DNA of 53,662 nucleotides from Knoellia aerolata DSM 18566 (GCF_000768695.1 NZ_AVPL01000022.1:1-53662); one strand, 5' to 3'; positions 8,319-16,864 are shown, counted from the first letter of the stretch. The notes: generated by a model not told the origin, from the letters alone. Translations and numbers: made by a program.

Positions 8319-9083
8319 TCACAGCACGTGCTGCCGCACATTCTTCGCCCTACCCGGCACAGGGAGGTTTGCGACTCTGTCAGGCGCTTCCGGTCCATCG
8401 AGCCCCTGCTGAAGCGCGTACATCGCCGCCTCGACGCGCGTGCGCACCTGCAGCTTCTCCATGCTGTTGCGCATGTGGTTCTTGACCGTGTTCTCGCTGA
8501 CGAACAGCTGCTTCGCGATCTGTCTGTTGGAGCATCCCCGTGCGAGCAGGACGAGCACCTCGCGCTCGCGTGGTGTGAGGCGTATCCCCACTGGGGTCTC
8601 CTGGGCAGGAACAGTGCCAAGCCTGCCGAACTCGGAAACCAACAGACTCGCAAGACGTGGAGGGATGACGGACTGCCCCGAGTGAACGAGCCGGATCACC
8701 TCGCTGATCCGCTCCGCCGGCTCGTCCTTGAGGACATAGCCGCTGGCCCCTGCCTTGATCGCGGAGAACAGGTCTGCCTCATCGTCGGACGCGGTGAGCA
8801 ACACGACCTTCGTGCCGAACGACTCCTCCTTGATGGCGCGGCACGCCTGGATGCCGCTGAGGCCCCGCATCCGGAGGTCCAACAGGACCAGGTCAGGCTG
8901 GAGCTCGCGGACCTTGCTGATGGCCTCAAGGGCTGACTCCGCCTCCGCCACGATATTGAGATCGGGTTCGAGTCCGAGGACTGCCTGCATGCCACGCCGG
9001 TAAAGGTCGTGGTCATCGACGATCAGTATCCGAATTGGGTCAGGCCAGACCGGGGCAAGTGTCACGGGCTCATGGTGCAACAC
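8319..9083 (-). CDS. NarL/FixJ family response regulator (REC + LuxR HTH)
   Basis: About 254 residues. The receiver domain begins at IRILIVDDHDLY (acidic pair), with the phospho-acceptor Asp in LVLLDLRM, the Thr/Ser switch in VLLTASDD and the Lys in YVLKD. The C-terminal LuxR-type HTH reads LTPREREVLVLLARG, then SNRQIAKQLFVSENTVKNH. I chose the GTG at 9083 because GGAGG lies about 8 nt upstream; an in-frame start at 9173 would add a poorly conserved extension. No histidine kinase gene is adjacent, so it is an orphan regulator in this window. It is divergent from DUF2804. Confidence 0.88.
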   Translation of the reverse strand: MLHHEPVTLAPVWPDPIRILIVDDHDLYRRGMQAVLGLEPDLNIVAEAESALEAISKVRELQPDLVLLDLRMRGLSGIQACRAIKEESFGTKVVLLTASDDEADLFSAIKAGASGYVLKDEPAERISEVIRLVHSGQSVIPPRLASLLVSEFGRLGTVPAQETPVGIRLTPREREVLVLLARGCSNRQIAKQLFVSENTVKNHMRNSMEKLQVRTRVEAAMYALQQGLDGPEAPDRVANLPVPGRAKNVRQHVL

Positions 9084-9205
9084 CCCACCTTCCTCCGCAC
9101 CTTGAGCGGTCACCCTCGCCCTCGTGACACCTCGTCCGTCTGAGCTCAGGGTTGCCCGGTGGTTCGTCGTCAAGGGCGTGCAGTCGGGCGGCCCGGCCCA
9201 GATGG

Positions 9206-10210
9206 ATGATGGGTCGCGTGCCCCGTGAACGCGAGATCACCGAGCCTGTCGACCTCACCCTGGCGAACGGTCGCGTGAATCCCGACGCCGTGGGCTGGAC
9301 GCGCACCCCGCTGCACCGCACCGACGGCATCGGACGCGGCCGGGTCGGCTGGGGCCGCAACAAGCGCTGGGAGTACTGGGCGGTCACCTCTGAGACGCAC
9401 GTCGCCGCCCTGGTCGTGTCCGACATCGGGTATGCCGCGGTGACCTCACTGTTCGTCCTCGACCGCCGCTCCGGCGAGCAGATCACGGTGGACGCGATCT
9501 CGCCTCTGGGCCGTGGCACGACCCTGCCGGGCACCCTCGACCGGGGTCCGGCCCGTGCGCGCACGAAGAGCCTGTCCATCGACATCGACCCCACGCCCGA
9601 CGGCACCCGACTGCGCGCCCACTCCGAACGCGTCGACCTCGACGTCGTCGCCCACATCAGGCCGGGACATGAACGACTCGGCGTCGTGGTGCCGTGGAAC
9701 GACCGGCTCTTCCAGTACACCGTCAAGGACCCGGCCCGCCCGGCGGTGGGCCGACTGACCGTGGACGGCGTGACGTCGGCGATGGCCGGCGGAGCCTCGT
9801 GGGCGACCCTGGACCACGGCCGCGGACGCTGGCCGTATGCCATCTCGTGGAACTGGGGCTCCGGCTCGGGCACCGTCGCGGGACGCACCATCGGCCTCCA
9901 GCTCGGCGGCCGGTGGACCGATGGAACCGGGTCGACCGAGAACGCCGTCGTCGTCGACGGGCGCCTCACGAAGATCAGCGACGACCTTCGATGGGACTAC
10001 TCGCCGCAGGACTGGATGGCGCCATGGCGAGTCGAGGGAGGGCCGGTGGCGCTGACGTTCCAGCCAGAGCACCTGCGCAAGTCCGTCACGCAGCTCGGCG
10101 TGCTGGCCTCGCGCACGCACCAGTGCTTCGGCACGTGGACGGGACACGTCGGCGAGGTCGCCGTGGACGGGCTGTTCGGGTGGGTCGAGGACGTCCACCA
10201 GCGCTGGTGA
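9206..10210 (+). CDS. DUF2804 domain-containing protein
   Basis: 334 residues from the ATG at 9206 (an adjacent ATG at 9209 is equally possible). I recognise the DUF2804 pattern: an N-terminal REREITEPVDL segment, WEYWAVTSE, a central WNWGSGSGT block, and the C-terminal end GLFGWVEDVHQRW. The family is widespread in bacteria, soluble, predicted beta-rich, and without a known reaction. No membrane segment. Stand-alone gene. It contains two copies of the window-wide GTATGCC heptamer, both read as Tyr-Ala with the rare TAT codon. Confidence 0.85.
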   Translation: MMGRVPREREITEPVDLTLANGRVNPDAVGWTRTPLHRTDGIGRGRVGWGRNKRWEYWAVTSETHVAALVVSDIGYAAVTSLFVLDRRSGEQITVDAISPLGRGTTLPGTLDRGPARARTKSLSIDIDPTPDGTRLRAHSERVDLDVVAHIRPGHERLGVVVPWNDRLFQYTVKDPARPAVGRLTVDGVTSAMAGGASWATLDHGRGRWPYAISWNWGSGSGTVAGRTIGLQLGGRWTDGTGSTENAVVVDGRLTKISDDLRWDYSPQDWMAPWRVEGGPVALTFQPEHLRKSVTQLGVLASRTHQCFGTWTGHVGEVAVDGLFGWVEDVHQRW

Positions 10211-10222
10211 TCAGCCGGGGTC

Positions 10223-10440
10223 GTGGCAACACTGTCCCAGGTGCCAGCCGACTTCGAGTTCACGATGAAGGCGTGGCAGGTCATCACCCACGAGTCCAAC
10301 AGCCCCACCTACCGCCGCATGTAGCAGCCGCTGCCGGACAGCGCACGTGGTCAGGTGGGAGCGTTCCGGACGACACCTCCGGTCCCTGCGGCATGGCAGC
10401 GGACCCTCGAGTGTGCCCGGATCCTGCAGGCCACAGGTGG
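10223..10440 (+). pseudogene. DUF72 gene fragment (middle part, internal stop)
   Basis: The translation VPADFEFTMKAWQVITHE followed by SNSPTYRRM matches the conserved DUF72 segment (FxFxMKAWQxxTH and SPTYRR). A TAG at 10322-10324 stops it. In the same frame the homology continues with VGAFRTTPPVPAAWQRTL and ECARILQATG, the next DUF72 block. The start, the N-terminal third and the C-terminal half are missing, so this is a decayed fragment. A fragment covering the preceding N-terminal part lies at 18722. Confidence 0.65.
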
Positions 10441-10593
10441 AGCATCGCCAGGACCCTGGTCCCCGAGATCTCCACGCGGACCCCAGAAGGTCGCGAGCCC
10501 AGAGTCCGGGACCTCGGACCCTCCCGCACCTCGTGCTGCGCGGGTTGAGTGGTCGTGCGAACGAGTCCACCGAACCGTCAGGAGCGTCACCTC
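10441..10593. other. Non-coding stretch after the DUF72 remnant
   Basis: No conserved reading frame, hairpin or promoter is convincing here. It is probably the eroded remainder of the DUF72 gene plus the leader of the following small gene (AGGAG at about 10580). Confidence 0.4.
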
Positions 10594-10827
10594 ATGCACA
10601 GGAAGTCCTGGAAACAGCTGAACCCGACCCAGCGACGGCTCGTCGTGCTGGGCGGCGCGTTGCAGCTGACCATGCAGGGTGCCGCCCTACGAGACCTACG
10701 CCGGAGGGCACCTGACGAGGTCAACGGGCCGCGCTGGGCGTGGGCCTGCGCCACCTTCGTCAACACGGTCGGACCGTGCGCCTACTTCCTCTTCGGGCGG
10801 CGTGGCGGCCTGCCGGCTTTCGACTGA
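10594..10827 (+). CDS. Small membrane protein, PLDc_N-like
   Basis: 77 residues starting MHRKSWKQLNP, with an AGGAG about 8 nt before the ATG. Two hydrophobic segments (RRLVVLGGALQLTMQGAAL, and WACATFVNTVGPCAYFLFGR) resemble the short phospholipase D N-terminal-like membrane family, in which W..FVN..GP..Yf.fGR is typical. No catalytic domain is present. Its 3' end overlaps the convergent TetR gene by 46 nt. Role unknown. Confidence 0.7.
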   Translation: MHRKSWKQLNPTQRRLVVLGGALQLTMQGAALRDLRRRAPDEVNGPRWAWACATFVNTVGPCAYFLFGRRGGLPAFD

Positions 10828-11423
10828 CCGGCAGCGCGCCACCCGGCATACAGGGCGTCGATGGTCTCCGACACGAGCTCGTCGGTAGTGGCGGCGACCG
10901 TACCGGGGATCTGGGAGAAGGCCCCCAGCCGCGAGATGCCGTAAGCCGAGCCCCACACCTGCGCTGCCCGGCGGAGGACGTCGGCCTCGCTCGTGCCCCC
11001 CGGCTGGCAGGCGGCGACGGTGTCGTGCACGAGGTTCCAGTACTCGATCGCCGCGGCCTGCAGGTGCGGGTGGTCGCCCTTGTGCACCATCGGCCCGTTG
11101 GCGAGGTCGTGGACGTGGGGAGACTCGCGGACGAAGGCGAGGTACGCCGCCCCCAGCGCCTGCAGGCGTCCGAGGGGGTTCGAGGCCGGCACCGCCTCGA
11201 TGGCTTGGCGCGCCCGCTCGGCGGCGACCCGCATCCCGGCCCCCGCGACCGCCGCGAGGAAGCGCTGGCGTCCACCGAAGTGGACGTAGGGCGCCTGGTG
11301 GCTCACGCCGACCTCACGCGCCACGCTGCGCACACTGAGCTCCTCCGCTGGTGAGGTCTCGAGCATGCGCAGCGCCACGGCAGTGAGTCGCTCGCCCAGG
11401 GGTGGCTCTGCGGTGGGGGTCAT
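10782..11423 (-). CDS. TetR/AcrR family transcriptional regulator
   Basis: 213 residues. The N-terminal HTH is clear: LSVRSVAREVGVSHQAPYVH then FGGRQRFLAAV, the usual TetR recognition-helix layout. The remaining part is an all-helical ligand-binding domain with a WG-containing C-terminal TetR block. It is divergent from the alpha/beta hydrolase at 11523. The intergenic region holds two copies of the palindrome TTGACAGTGTCAA, almost certainly its operators, so it probably represses both itself and the hydrolase. Confidence 0.9.
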   Translation of the reverse strand: MTPTAEPPLGERLTAVALRMLETSPAEELSVRSVAREVGVSHQAPYVHFGGRQRFLAAVAGAGMRVAAERARQAIEAVPASNPLGRLQALGAAYLAFVRESPHVHDLANGPMVHKGDHPHLQAAAIEYWNLVHDTVAACQPGGTSEADVLRRAAQVWGSAYGISRLGAFSQIPGTVAATTDELVSETIDALYAGWRAAGQSKAGRPPRRPKRK

Positions 11424-11453
11424 GAGTGCTCCGAAGTGGCGCGTCGATGGCTA

Positions 11454-11466
11454 TTGACAGTGTCAA
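11454..11466. promoter_or_regulatory. TetR operator 1
   Basis: Perfect palindrome TTGACA-G-TGTCAA, repeated identically at 11488-11500 with a centre-to-centre distance of 34 bp. It lies 30 bp upstream of the TetR start. Confidence 0.75.
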
Positions 11467-11487
11467 CCTAGCCGAGGACGCTCAGCG

Positions 11488-11500
11488 TTGACAGTGTCAA
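11488..11500. promoter_or_regulatory. TetR operator 2
   Basis: Second exact copy of TTGACAGTGTCAA, 22 bp before the hydrolase ATG and upstream of its ribosome site GGAAGG. A TTGACA half-site could also serve as a -35 element. Placement between divergent genes fits coordinated repression. Confidence 0.75.
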
Positions 11501-11522
11501 CCAGCGACGAGGAAGGCGCATC

Positions 11523-12347
11523 ATGTCCGACACCGCACAACACACCACCATGGCCACCTCGGTGGGCCCCCTCAGCGTTCGCACGATCGGATCCGGGCCG
11601 CCGGCGGTCCTGTGGCACAGCCTCTTCGTCGACGACCACTCGTGGGACCGCGTCATCCCGGCGCTCTCCCGGCACCGCAGGCTGGTCGTCATCTGCGGAC
11701 CGGGCCACGGCACGAGCGGCGACCCCGGCCGACGCTACGACCTGACAGCGTGCGGTGAGGCGGCCCTCACCGTCCTCACCGAGCTCGGCGTGCGTGAGCC
11801 TGTCGACTGGGTGGGCAACGCCTGGGGTGGGCACATCGGCGTGGTGCTCGCCGGCAACGGCGCCCCGCAGCTGCGCAGCCTGGTCAACCTCGGGGGCCCC
11901 ACGCAGGCCTACACGGGATCGGGCCGCCGCAAGACCCAGCTGCTCACCGCGGTCCACCGCGTCGCCGGGCCGGTGGGCTTCCTCCGGTCGGCCGTCGTGG
12001 ACACCCTCCTCTCGCACAGGACCCGGACCACCGACCCCGAGGCCGTGTCCTATGTCGACGGCTGTCTCGAACGCTCGGGCGCGCCACTGCGCAACGCCAT
12101 CCACTCCATCTCGCTCGACCGGGTGGACGTCAGGCCGCTGCTCGGGTCGATCCGTGTGCCCACGCTCTTCGTCACGGGAGCCGAGCACGTCGGCTGGACA
12201 CGCGAGCAGGCGCGCGCCGATGCGGCACTGGTGCCTGGCGGGCGTTGCGTCGTCGTACCGGACGCGGCCTACCTCATCCCGCTGGAGGCGCCTGACGCGA
12301 CGGTGAAACTCGTCACTGGGTTCTGGGACGAGCTCGCCGCCGCCTGA
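11523..12347 (+). CDS. Alpha/beta hydrolase fold protein lacking the nucleophile Ser
   Basis: 274 residues. The fold is recognisable: LWHSLFVDDHSWDRVIPAL (oxyanion region), a nucleophile elbow, and a late strand with RVPTLFVTGAEHVGWT. The elbow reads VGNAWGGH, where the family has G-x-Ser-x-G, so Ala replaces the catalytic nucleophile (codon GCC). This could be a non-hydrolytic binding protein or an enzyme of another type. GGAAGG precedes the ATG. Expression is probably controlled by the divergent TetR protein through two operators. The substrate is unknown. Confidence 0.85.
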   Translation: MSDTAQHTTMATSVGPLSVRTIGSGPPAVLWHSLFVDDHSWDRVIPALSRHRRLVVICGPGHGTSGDPGRRYDLTACGEAALTVLTELGVREPVDWVGNAWGGHIGVVLAGNGAPQLRSLVNLGGPTQAYTGSGRRKTQLLTAVHRVAGPVGFLRSAVVDTLLSHRTRTTDPEAVSYVDGCLERSGAPLRNAIHSISLDRVDVRPLLGSIRVPTLFVTGAEHVGWTREQARADAALVPGGRCVVVPDAAYLIPLEAPDATVKLVTGFWDELAAA

Positions 12348-12369
12348 GCCGTCCCCACCCCGGCGATGC

Positions 12370-12404
12370 ACGTATGCCGCGGGGCTGGGCTTCGCGGCAT
12401 ACGT
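12370..12404. terminator. Bidirectional hairpin built from two GTATGCCG octamers
   Basis: Perfect 12-bp inverted arms (12370-12381 and 12393-12404), each containing GTATGCCG, with an 11-nt loop. It lies between the convergent stop codons of the hydrolase (12347) and the SDR (12425), as expected for a shared terminator. No U tract on either strand. Confidence 0.65.
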
Positions 12405-12424
12405 CGTCCTGGAGGGGCGCTCAG

Positions 12425-13177
12425 TCAGCGAGCCATGTAGCCACCGTCGATGTAGAGCTCGAGCCCGGTGACGAACGCGGAGTCGTCACTGGCGAGGTAG
12501 GCCACGCCCGCGGCGATGTCCGCTGGCTGGCCGAGGTGGCCCATCGGGGTGAGCGCGGTCATGCCGTCCCAGATCGGGGTGCCCTTGGCCGGCTCGAGGA
12601 TCGGGGTCTCGATGAAGCCCGGGTGGATGGAGTTGACCCGGATGCCCTCGGTGGCCCAGTGGAGCGCGACGTTCTTGGTGAGGGTGCGGACCGCGCCCTT
12701 GGCCGCGTGGTAGGCGGGCGAGACCCCGAACCCGCCGCTCGTGCCGAAGATCGAGCTGATGTTGATGATGGACGCGTGCTCGGACGTCTTGAGGTGGGGT
12801 CCGGCGATCTTCATGCCGAGGAAGACACCGGTCTGGTCGATCGCGACGGTGCGGTCCCACTCCTCCAGGGTCGTGTCCTCGATCGGCTTGATGTCACCCA
12901 GGCCGGCGTTGTTGACGAGGATGTCGAGCCCGCCGAACTCCTCGACCGCCTTGGCCGTCGCGGCCTCCCAGTCGGCCTCGCTCGTCACGTCGTGCCGGAA
13001 GAAGGCTGCGCGGTGCCCTGCGTCGACGAGCTCCTTGACCGTCGCCTCGCCCGCCTCGACCTGGATGTCGGTGACGAGGACGGCGGCGCCCTCGTCGACG
13101 AGACGCTGGACCGTGGCCTTGCCGATGCCACTGGCCGAGCCCGTGACGAGGGCGACGCGCCCTTCGAGCCTGTTCAT
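12425..13177 (-). CDS. SDR family oxidoreductase
   Basis: 250 residues, a classical short-chain dehydrogenase/reductase. The cofactor loop TGSASGIGKA, an Asp after the second strand (VTDIQVE) suggesting NAD preference, LVNNAGLGD, the catalytic Ser in INISSIFG and the Tyr-x3-Lys in YHAAK are all present. The C-terminus YIDGGYMAR is typical. The ATG at 13177 has AAGGAG 5-6 nt upstream, so the in-frame start at 13207 is not needed. The substrate cannot be inferred. Convergent with the hydrolase. Confidence 0.9.
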   Translation of the reverse strand: MNRLEGRVALVTGSASGIGKATVQRLVDEGAAVLVTDIQVEAGEATVKELVDAGHRAAFFRHDVTSEADWEAATAKAVEEFGGLDILVNNAGLGDIKPIEDTTLEEWDRTVAIDQTGVFLGMKIAGPHLKTSEHASIINISSIFGTSGGFGVSPAYHAAKGAVRTLTKNVALHWATEGIRVNSIHPGFIETPILEPAKGTPIWDGMTALTPMGHLGQPADIAAGVAYLASDDSAFVTGLELYIDGGYMAR

Positions 13178-13322
13178 GCTGTGCTCCTTCGTTGGGTGGG
13201 TGATCAATCAACTACCAGTGAAGTCGGTCGGCGCCGGGCGGCACAGGGACCAACGGCCCGGTCGACGAGGCGACGTCCGACACCGAAGGGCACGACACGG
13301 CATACGAAGGAGTAGCGGTGCC

Positions 13323-14495
13323 TCACATCGCGCGGGCGAGCGAGCGCCGCAACAGGTACGAGCCCAGGGCGAGCCACAACACGGCCATCCCGGCGAGCAC
13401 GCCCAGCTGCGGGAGGATGTCGAGCAGCGTCCCGCCGTGCCGCTGGATCTCCGCGAACCCTTCGTAGCCCCAGGCGTGCGGGGTGAGGAAGGCGACCGGG
13501 CGGAGCGAGTCGGGGAAGAACTCCAGGGGCATCATGCAGCCCCCGAGTGCGGCGAGGACGAGGCCCCCACCGACGGCCAGGCCGGTCGCCAGGCCCTCGT
13601 TGTCGGCGACGACGCCGATGACCATCGAGACTCCCGCGGCGACGAGCCCGAAGACGAGGAGAAGGCCGAGCGCTGCGGGAAGGTTCCCCCAGTCGACGCC
13701 GAAGAGCAGCCGCGACGCGAGGACGATGTAGGCGCCCTGGAACAGCGCGATCGTCAGCCGCCCGAGCCCGAGGCCGAGGATCGTCTGGACCGACGTGACC
13801 GGGCCGGCCATGACGCGCCGGACGACGCCGTCGCGCCGCGCCTGGATGAGCGCCGCCGCGCCACTGAGCGTCGTGAGGAAGGTGAAGAGCAGCACCTGGC
13901 TCGAGGCACCCAGGTCGAACTGGCCGAGACCGCCCAGCTCCTGGGCCAGGCCGCTCGTGTCGCGCACCTGCGTCTCGGCGGGCCTGATGCTCGTGCCCGC
14001 CCGGTCGAGCGCCCTGTCGATGTCCCCGTCGACGCCGGCACTGGTGGCCGCAGCCTGGAGCGCCCGCTCCTGACCGGAGCGCAGCGTGGCTGCCGCGGCC
14101 GCGGTCCGGACCACCTGGGCCGCGGCCTGCGCGTTGGACTGGCTGCCGGTGACCATCTCGAGCTCGGGCCCCTGGCCCGCGTCGAAGGCCCGGGCGGCCT
14201 CCTCCGGTACGAGCACCCCGACGTCGGCACCGCCGCGGGCGACCCGCTGGCGCATGTCGTCGTCCCCGGTGATCGTCACCTCGGCGTCGGCTCGCTCGAG
14301 TTGCGTGACGACGGCTGAGCGCAGCGCGGACTCCCCACCGACGACGGCGACCCTGGCGCTGGCGGAGTCACCGCCGAACGACGCCCCGAGCACGGCCACG
14401 AGGACGAGCGGGAAGATGAAGACGAAGAAGATGTTGGAGCGGTCGGCGAGGAAGCGGCGCAGCTCGGCCTCGGCGATGGCGAGCACGGACCTCAC
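13323..14495 (-). CDS. ABC-2 type exporter permease (second subunit)
   Basis: 390 residues from a GTG at 14495 that overlaps the stop of the upstream permease by 4 nt (GTGA). One N-terminal membrane segment (NIFFVFIFPLVLVAVLG), a large extracytoplasmic domain, then a cluster of five membrane segments ending LWLALGSYLLRR. This is the ABC-2/YhgE-like permease layout. It pairs with the 391-residue permease upstream, and the two are of equal length and similar layout. The frame extends much further upstream but there it only shadows the other permease. Confidence 0.85.
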   Translation of the reverse strand: MRSVLAIAEAELRRFLADRSNIFFVFIFPLVLVAVLGASFGGDSASARVAVVGGESALRSAVVTQLERADAEVTITGDDDMRQRVARGGADVGVLVPEEAARAFDAGQGPELEMVTGSQSNAQAAAQVVRTAAAAATLRSGQERALQAAATSAGVDGDIDRALDRAGTSIRPAETQVRDTSGLAQELGGLGQFDLGASSQVLLFTFLTTLSGAAALIQARRDGVVRRVMAGPVTSVQTILGLGLGRLTIALFQGAYIVLASRLLFGVDWGNLPAALGLLLVFGLVAAGVSMVIGVVADNEGLATGLAVGGGLVLAALGGCMMPLEFFPDSLRPVAFLTPHAWGYEGFAEIQRHGGTLLDILPQLGVLAGMAVLWLALGSYLLRRSLARAM

Positions 14496-15667
14496 AGGAC
14501 GTCCTTCCGCTCGGGCAGCACCCGGGCCAGCGCGAGGCACGCCACGGTGAAGACCGCCATGGTCAGCGCGGTCGGGCCGAGGTCGCCGACCCCACCGCCG
14601 CCCGCCGTGATGCCCAGCCCGTTCGTGAAGGCCTTGACCGGGTTGACCGACAGCAGCTGACCCACCCACCCCGTGTTGGCGACGGGGAAGAACGCCCCAC
14701 CGCTCATGCCCAGCGAGACGGCCACGATCGCCTGGGCGATGCCCGCCTGCTCCGCGGTCCGCGCCACCTTGGCGATGACGAACATGATCGAGGTCGTCGC
14801 CGCGACGACGAGCACGACGAGCGCGGCCACGGCGACGGGTGAGCCGAAGTCGACGTCCTCGAAGAAGGTCGCACCCGCCACGAGGAGGACCGTGGTCGCG
14901 AGGATCCCGAGGACGAAGCTGACGATGCCCTTGGCGAGCACGATGAGCTCCGGCTTCATCGGCATCGAGAGGAGGCGGCCCAGGGTGCCCTGGCCGCGTT
15001 CGGTCACGAGGGCCAGCACGCCGAAGCCCACGGTGAAGAGCAGGAACATCCCGCTCTGCCCGGCGACGATGCTCTCCCCCATGCCGAGCTGCTCGGAGGC
15101 GGTCCGCCCCTCGGTCCACGTCACCTGCGGCGCCTCGGTGGCGACGGCCTGCGCCAGGGCGCCGAGCTGCTCCGGGGGCACGCCGAGGCCCTGCGCGGCC
15201 ACCGCGGCCCGGGTGCCGGCGGTCAGTTGGGCGAGCGTCCCGTCGACGATCGCGGTCACGACGCTTCCGGCGATGCCCGAGTCGTCACCCCGGATGATCT
15301 CCACCTCCGGCCCCGTGCCGCTGGTCAGGGCGGCGGTGAAGTCGGCGGGCACGACGACGCCGAGCCCCGCGGTGCCGTCGTCGACGAAGCCCCGGACCTC
15401 CTCGGGGTCCGCGTCGCGCACGGTGACCCGGAGCTCACCCAGGCTGGCCTCGCCGAGCACGTGCGGCACCACCGCCGCCAGCTCGTCGCCGTCGGGCACG
15501 GAGACCGCGACGGTGATGGGTTGGAGCCCCTCGTCGGCGACCCCGGACAGGACGAGGTTCATGACGAACATCAGCGCCAGCGGCACCAGCACCGCGAAGA
15601 CGAGCACGGAGAAGTCCCGCACCCGCTGCTTGAGGTCCGAGAGCACCATCGTGAGGACCCGCCCCAT
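14492..15667 (-). CDS. ABC-2 type exporter permease (first subunit)
   Basis: 391 residues: an N-terminal membrane segment (FSVLVFAVLVPLALMFVMN), an extracytoplasmic domain of about 180 residues, and a C-terminal set of membrane helices (MFLLFTVGFGVLALV onward). It starts 1 nt after the ATPase gene stop, so ATPase, permease 1 and permease 2 are translated as one unit. The transporter probably exports a drug-like or lipid-like compound; nothing in the neighbourhood identifies it. Confidence 0.87.
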   Translation of the reverse strand: MGRVLTMVLSDLKQRVRDFSVLVFAVLVPLALMFVMNLVLSGVADEGLQPITVAVSVPDGDELAAVVPHVLGEASLGELRVTVRDADPEEVRGFVDDGTAGLGVVVPADFTAALTSGTGPEVEIIRGDDSGIAGSVVTAIVDGTLAQLTAGTRAAVAAQGLGVPPEQLGALAQAVATEAPQVTWTEGRTASEQLGMGESIVAGQSGMFLLFTVGFGVLALVTERGQGTLGRLLSMPMKPELIVLAKGIVSFVLGILATTVLLVAGATFFEDVDFGSPVAVAALVVLVVAATTSIMFVIAKVARTAEQAGIAQAIVAVSLGMSGGAFFPVANTGWVGQLLSVNPVKAFTNGLGITAGGGGVGDLGPTALTMAVFTVACLALARVLPERKDVL

Positions 15668-15668
15668 G

Positions 15669-16673
15669 TCAGTCCCTCAGCGCCTTGCCGGTGAGGTGGA
15701 GGAACACCGACTCGAGGTCGGGACGCCGGATCTCGACGTTGGAGAGCTTCATGCCGGCGCCGGTGGCGGCGTTGACGATGAGGGCGATCGCGGTGGGCGC
15801 ACCCCGCACGGTGAGATCGAGGGCATGGGGGTCGCGATGAACGCTCGCCACAGCCGGTATGCCGGCCACGGCACCTTCCGCTGCGGCCAGGTCGCCGCTC
15901 CCCGAGAGGTGGACCCGGTCGGCGTCACCGGTGAGCTCGATGAGCTCGTCGCGGGTGCCCTCGGCCTGGGCCTGCCCCGAGTCGAGGATGAGGATCCGGT
16001 CGCACAGCCGCTCGGCCTCCTCCATGTAGTGCGTCGTGTAGAGGACGGCCATGCCCTCGCCCGAGAGCGCCTCGACCGACTCGAGGATCGCGTTGCGGGA
16101 CTGCGGGTCGACCCCGACCGTGGGCTCGTCGAGGATGAGCAGGTCCGGCTGGTGGAGCAGCCCGATCCCGATGTTGAGGCGGCGCTTCATGCCGCCGCTG
16201 AACTTCTTGCTCTGCTCCTTGGCCCGGTCACCGAGGCCGACGAGGTCGAGGACCTCGGCCACACGGTCGCGCAGCGGCCGACCGTGCATCCCCTGGAGCT
16301 TCCCGAAGAACTGGAGGTTGTCCCGGGCCGACAGCTCCGGGTAGATCGCGAGGTCCTGCGGGACGAGGCCGATGTGGCCCTTGGCTTCCACCGAGGAGCG
16401 CCCCATGGGGACCCCCGCGACGGTGACCGTGCCCTCGTCGGGCTGCAGCAGGCCGGCGATCATCGAGATCACGGTCGTCTTGCCCGCCCCGTTGGGTCCC
16501 AGCAGCCCGAAGGTCTCGCCGGGAAGAATCCGCAGCGACACCCCGTCGACCGCGCGCAGCGACCCGAACGAGCGGACCAGCCCCTCCGCGACGAGCACCG
16601 GTTCCACCGAGCCGGTGGCGGAACCGCCTCGCGCGTCCGCGTTCTGAGCCTCTGTCCCCACAGTCGTCGGCAT
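15669..16673 (-). CDS. ABC transporter ATP-binding protein (DrrA-type)
   Basis: 334 residues. Walker A GPNGAGKTT near residue 58, the signature KFSGGMKRRLNIG, Walker B LLILDEPTVGVD, and a His switch in YTTHYMEE are intact. The C-terminal extension of about 100 residues is typical of daunorubicin-resistance-type exporter ATPases. It energises the two permeases encoded directly downstream. Confidence 0.93.
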   Translation of the reverse strand: MPTTVGTEAQNADARGGSATGSVEPVLVAEGLVRSFGSLRAVDGVSLRILPGETFGLLGPNGAGKTTVISMIAGLLQPDEGTVTVAGVPMGRSSVEAKGHIGLVPQDLAIYPELSARDNLQFFGKLQGMHGRPLRDRVAEVLDLVGLGDRAKEQSKKFSGGMKRRLNIGIGLLHQPDLLILDEPTVGVDPQSRNAILESVEALSGEGMAVLYTTHYMEEAERLCDRILILDSGQAQAEGTRDELIELTGDADRVHLSGSGDLAAAEGAVAGIPAVASVHRDPHALDLTVRGAPTAIALIVNAATGAGMKLSNVEIRRPDLESVFLHLTGKALRD

Positions 16674-16829
16674 GTCTCCACGCTAGGCCTCCTGCGCGAA
16701 CCCGGCAGGTCGATCGGGTGAACTCGGAGGTGAGACGTGCGTCAACCCGAGCCGGGCGGCAGGACCCCCGGCAGGACCCTCGTGGGCTGGAGCCAGGCCT
16801 CATGCACAGGGCGTACCCTCCGAGAGAGC

Positions 16830-16846
16830 GGGACCCTTCGGGTCCC
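16830..16846 (+). promoter_or_regulatory. Hairpin in the leader of the Lys-rich small ORF
   Basis: A perfect 7-bp stem GGGACCC/GGGTCCC with loop TTC, 8 nt before the AGGAG ribosome site of the 46-residue gene. It could be a terminator of an upstream transcript or a leader structure. Confidence 0.4.
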
Positions 16847-16864
16847 CTCACCTAGGAGCCGGTC

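Noticed and set aside
8033-8653. A 206-residue minus-strand protein overlapping the NarL-type regulator
   Set aside because: It is mostly the shadow of the response regulator in another frame, with abundant Arg/Ser runs and no domain. Only a short Nudix-like remnant in a different frame near 8071-8226 is worth noting.
13323-15119. A single 598-residue permease extending across both exporter subunits
   Set aside because: The first 200 residues of that frame are Arg/Gly/Pro-rich shadow of the upstream permease. The real second permease starts with a GTG at 14495 that overlaps the stop of the first.
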